Shown: piece after piece, positions 59,768 through 64,000 of the stretch
How positions within the stretch are numbered: position 1 is the first letter of the stretch
How the letters are laid out: each line of letters begins with the position of its first letter
DNA from: Atopsyche davidsoni
Taxonomy: Eukaryota > Arthropoda > Insecta > Trichoptera > Hydrobiosidae
Direction: 5' to 3'
NCBI GenBank assembly: GCA_022113835.1
Contig: JAILWY010000016.1
Location: 2,886,001-2,950,000, forward strand
DNA length: 64,000 nt
Translations under genes and position numbers: made by a program
The notes under the pieces: generated by a model
Told to the model about the DNA's origin: nothing
Database searches by the model: none
The model's input: the letters and a program-made list of their open reading frames with translations, nothing else

Positions 59768-62174
59768 CATTCACACAATATTTGATGCATCTTTTGTATA
59801 GCTTAGTACAATTTGTTTTTTCAGTAACCTTTTAAATAATTAAACTGCACTTTTTACAAAATGTATTGTATTATTTAGTATCAGTTATCAGAGTTTAGTT
59901 AAATATTCATAGACCTATTTATGTACCCTAAAATAAAACCAACAGTTATTCTTTATAGTTATTTATTATATTCTTTATTAGGACTTAGTGGTCGAGAATT
60001 CACTGGTTTCATATTTTTCTATCAAGCATACGTCAATACTAATTAATTTTGCAAACTGTGAATAAAAACCGCAATACGTAGTACAATAATAAATACACAC
60101 AAGAAAAAAGAGATAATGGATATTTTCAATGCTTTGTTAGAAATAAATATTAAAATAAATACGGCTATCAGTTTTTATTTTTTAATGGCATGAAATGTTT
60201 ATTTTTCAAGTTGCTCATTAGCTGCAAGATATAATAAACACAACAATACATACATGTTTGTATATAAATATTGAAAAAAAAACTATTTTTAGAAACCAAT
60301 TCTCTTGCCTTCTAGCAATGTATGAACAGATTTACAAGGTTAAATCAATTATTTAAATTAACACATTACTATTTGCCATGTAGACGTCGTCGACAGCAGA
60401 CACTCAAGTTTAAACTTTACACTGAGACATTTTAAAGGTGAGTTACCAATAATAATAATACATGAATTTAGCAAGACTTCATTATTTATACAATATATAA
60501 TGTTTACTGCACAACTGTTTACTCTGACAAATCTTACAAATAACTAAAATATATGAAAAATGATTTATTTACACCAGAGGTACTGATTAGTATAGATATA
60601 GATTAACAAATTGAATTTACTTCGTTTAACATAGTGGTAATCAATCAAAACAAGTAAAATATAAATAGATCCAGTGGTTATTGATTTGATAAATTTTATA
60701 AGGTTGTTGAAATAAAATTTTAGTTGACGAGAAACTGCAATCGGTATAAGTGCTCAATGATAAAATATCATAGCGGGATAATTATAAATTACAAGGTGGA
60801 ATATTTTAAGAAATAAATGATAAAGAGTGAAAGCTCCTTTATGCAAATGTTCTTGGTTGGCATCTACGGGCAGAATAATTTTAATTAGCTATTTACAAAG
60901 AGCAATTTACATATTTCACGGTGAAGTGCTAGAGAAGGAAGCAATGGTTTTCGTGAGAAATTAAAAATGGCAAAGTATTGTGTATAATGGGTAAGTAAAG
61001 GTTGTGCTAGTATTTAATATATTTAGTATGCTTCAAATTATTATAAATCCAATTGATTAATGATAGTTCTTGAAATAATATAAGCAGTATATACCAATTA
61101 ATTATTTTATTCAATTCACTTTGTATCTGAGTTTATAATAAATTATTACTTATCAACAAACTGAATTCCACCTATTTGTGATTTGTGTATACATATCTAC
61201 TTTATAGTTATCATACGCTCGAAAGGAAGTTGGTACCTCACTTTTTTTCATAGCAATGATAAGAACGTGATAACTTCCTTTATCACACCTAAAATATCAG
61301 CTTAGAAGCAGCCGTCAGTATTCTCTAAGGTTTTTACGTTTCTTTTATGCTCAACCAATCAAAATATCTGAAAATTCTACGAGTAAGTTAATATTTATTT
61401 TTATTGAATATTTTTTTGATAATGTTTTAGTCTCAACGTTTTTTTTAATATCAATTTACTATTAAAGGCATTAACAGTACAATATAATTTAACCTTATAA
61501 AATTTTGCAAGCATCTGATTGTGATTGAATGCATTTGATTCAATGTTGTTTTTATATAAGAGGTGAAAATAAATGTGTTAATCTTCAATAAAGACCCCGC
61601 CTCTGGTGCAGATAAAGAAATTTGTGTTATCGTAGAACCCTAAAATTATTCTTTTTAAAAAAAAAATAAAGTGCAATATCCGCGTAGGGAAATATAATAA
61701 TCATATGATTTCCAAGTACCGGTTGATGAAGATTAAAAGGATTATTAATTGATTGCTACGATTGAATGTTTTTATAAACTAAACTCACCACAGACAGTTA
61801 TAAAGGATTTCTGAAAATCGTACAAAATATTGGCATAATCATTGGCGTGGAGTTAATTAGAAATTTACAATTGCAGCTGTTTGCACTTCATCAAAAAAAT
61901 ATGAGTAATATATAATTAAACATAATAAAATGCTGCAATACTTTTTTGGAATAAATATTGACAGAAATAATTGTCACTGTTTCTGATTGAGGTATGTGCT
62001 TTAATTATTCCGATACAATTAATATAATTGAGTTTTTTTTCATTCTAATCAAGGCGAGCTGAGATCTTTGAATGAGAGATGAGGCTAGGTTAGGTCATGT
62101 GTAATTTATTATCAAATAGTTGTATTATAAAGGTATCTTTTCAGGACTATTTTAATAACTTTAATCAATAAACG
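59768..62174. other. Intergenic between GST-3 and GST-4
   Basis: About 2.4 kb of AT-rich DNA with no supported coding exon, RNA gene or recognisable repeat. The GST-4 promoter and any untranslated exon must lie here. Confidence 0.5.
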
Positions 62175-63590
62175 ATGGGACTAAAGCTGTACATCAAGCT
62201 GGAGAGTCCGGCTGTGCAGGCAGTGCTGCTGACCGCCAAGGCACTCGACTTGACGCTAGAGCTTATCACAGTAGATACAACCGTCGATGAACAACTGGGT
62301 CCAGAATATCTCAAGGTTTACTCTACAGTTATAAAGCATAGTTATATTATAAATAAGCCAATGCGAGCCATTGATACATACACAATACTTTCATATATAA
62401 ATGTTATAAGAAAGAGAGAGGTTTAAACTTTTTTTAATGCATAATTTGAAAAAATATTGAATTTTTCTTGTAGATAAATCCACAACATACTATTCCAACA
62501 CTCGTTGACGGAGAATTCATAGTCTGGGATAGGCAAGTACAATAATTTTTTAGTTTTACAGATTTAATAACAATTTAGTTATTAAATAGAAATAGAGCTC
62601 AAATGTCATGAAAGTGCTTGTTTTTAGTGTTTAAAAGCCTATGGAGTCTTTGACTAACACAGATTTAAGTGAAGTATGGTTTAAAGTAAGTTGATGAGCC
62701 AAATCATAAAATAAGAAGCAAATATTTAAGAACACTAAAAAATATTACAACAATATTTATTTTTGATATATTGTTTTATAAAACTAATTTAAAATATATA
62801 AATTTCAGTCATGCCATATCAGGATATCTAGTAACGGCTTATGGCAAAAATGACTCCCTGTATCCCAAAGATCCCAAGCAAAGAGCGCTGGTAGACCAAC
62901 GTCTCCACTTCGATTCCTCCATACTATTATCCACTCTGAGAAGTGCTGTAGTGAGTATTAAGAGCAACGCATTCTGAGCCTGGAGATTCCTTAATTTTTC
63001 CTCATCTGATGTTGTTGCTTTCAGTATCCAGTGATATTCAAAAATGAGACCACCATAAAGGAACAACACAAAAAAGAAATGATAGAAGGATACATGTTCC
63101 TGGAGGCATTTCTAGAAGGAAAAGAATGGCTGGCCGGAGATTTTCTGACCATTGCAGATTTATGCTGCGTTTCAACAACAGATTGTCTAAATGAAATTGT
63201 TCCCATTAATGCCAAAAAGTACGCTACTGCTTAAATTATTTTATTGACGTTAATCGTGAGTCACAAAATGATAAACTGTTAGTTGGTTAGTTAATCATTT
63301 GAATCCATGTGACACTCGTAGCACTACTTGTATAATAAGACTTTTAATTAAGTTGCAATAAAATATAAGAAGCTAGCACTAATGTGATCACAAACATGGT
63401 TGAGTTGAAGGTTTCTGGCCTTCACAGTAATGTGACGCTCACTGATTAAACTCATATATTGTACTACAAATTGTTTTACAGGTTCCCGAGAGTTCTTGCG
63501 TGGCTCAAGAAATGTGAAGCTCTTCCTTACTTTGAACAAGATAATGGCCCGAGACTATTTGGAAACTATATACGTAATAAGATTCAATGA
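62175..63590 (+). CDS. Glutathione S-transferase, epsilon-like, GST-4
   Basis: Five exons: 62175-62315, 62474-62532, 62809-62950, 63025-63218 and 63482-63590. They give 214 residues. The start [19 protein letters not shown] places the catalytic Ser at residue 11; SPAVQ replaces the usual [56 protein letters not shown] and [18 protein letters not shown] are all present. Exons 1-4 have the same lengths as in GST-3. Intron 2 begins with GC (ATAG|GCAAGT) instead of GT, and the reading is otherwise intact. Expected function is glutathione conjugation. AATAAA signals lie at about 63775 and at 63918. Confidence 0.92.
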
Positions 63591-64000
63591 ACAGAAAATT
63601 CCTATTAAAAAAAAATTAGGTAAGGCCCAAGAAGATAACATATATCGATGCTGGAAAATGGAAATGACTTGAAAATTACGATAATTTTATTATAGCATTT
63701 TTCTTTCTTCTGTATAATCAAATAGTAGTCTAGATTCGATAAATATCCATAAATATGGTTTCCATCTCAGTTAAATAAAAACAATTGCTTTATATCATTG
63801 TTCTTGTGCACAATTCATATAATGGCTTTATTGAAATGAATATAAGCTTTAACTCATAGAAACTAGAGATTATAAAATAATTTATGTATTTAGCATAGCA
63901 TTTTGATATTTAAGTACAATAAAACCTTTGTTGTCTTAAATTTCTACGACTTGGTCATTTATTTTAATTTGTTTGTAAACACATCTGCAACTCTTATTGA
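63591..64000 (+). other. 3' flank of GST-4
   Basis: AT-rich and without a gene. It contains AATAAA at 63918-63923, the likely poly(A) signal, if the transcript is not ended earlier. Confidence 0.45.

Overview
The window is eukaryotic nuclear DNA from an insect, most likely a moth or butterfly. The evidence is AT-rich spacers, many spliced genes with short GT-AG exons, a decayed mariner transposon, several hAT-type MITEs, tandem midgut-type chitin deacetylases and a cluster of epsilon-like glutathione S-transferases (GSTs). The family names come from motifs I can read. The species is inferred and was not tested.

Left part (1-11 kb): two tail-to-tail paralogues of the NRF-6/acyltransferase-3 membrane family. 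The + copy (1071-6012) is complete with 11 exons. The - copy (10709-7197) has ten matching exons of almost identical length, but no terminal exon that I can find on its own strand. An orphan terminal-exon-like ORF sits between them on the + strand (6704-6877).

Middle (11-33.4 kb): about 6 kb without recognisable genes, then a 17-exon Eps15 endocytic adaptor gene on the - strand (33400-16831) with three EH domains, a coiled coil, 11 DPF motifs and two ubiquitin-interacting motifs. Its intron 9 contains a complete eight-exon + strand gene for a FAM187-like immunoglobulin membrane protein (24823-28833). Intron 4 of that gene contains a frameshifted mariner (26463-27733), so there are three levels of nesting.

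Right-middle (34.6-44 kb): two tandem six-exon chitin deacetylase genes on the - strand. Both are secreted, single-domain enzymes with the D-D-H-H metal site, and both have the same TATA box just upstream. A 197-bp hAT MITE sits in an intron of the first. A 587-bp MITE with an internal 31-bp satellite lies between the two genes.

Right end (45.5-64 kb): four GST genes, one on - and three on +. Three share the exon pattern 59, 142 and 194 bp. The - strand copy has lost two of these introns precisely. The second gene has a tandem array of duplicated 3' splice sites in front of its last exon, and the fourth uses a GC-AG intron. Together with the chitin deacetylases this looks like a gut and detoxification neighbourhood of locally duplicated genes, but only the physical clustering is shown by the sequence.
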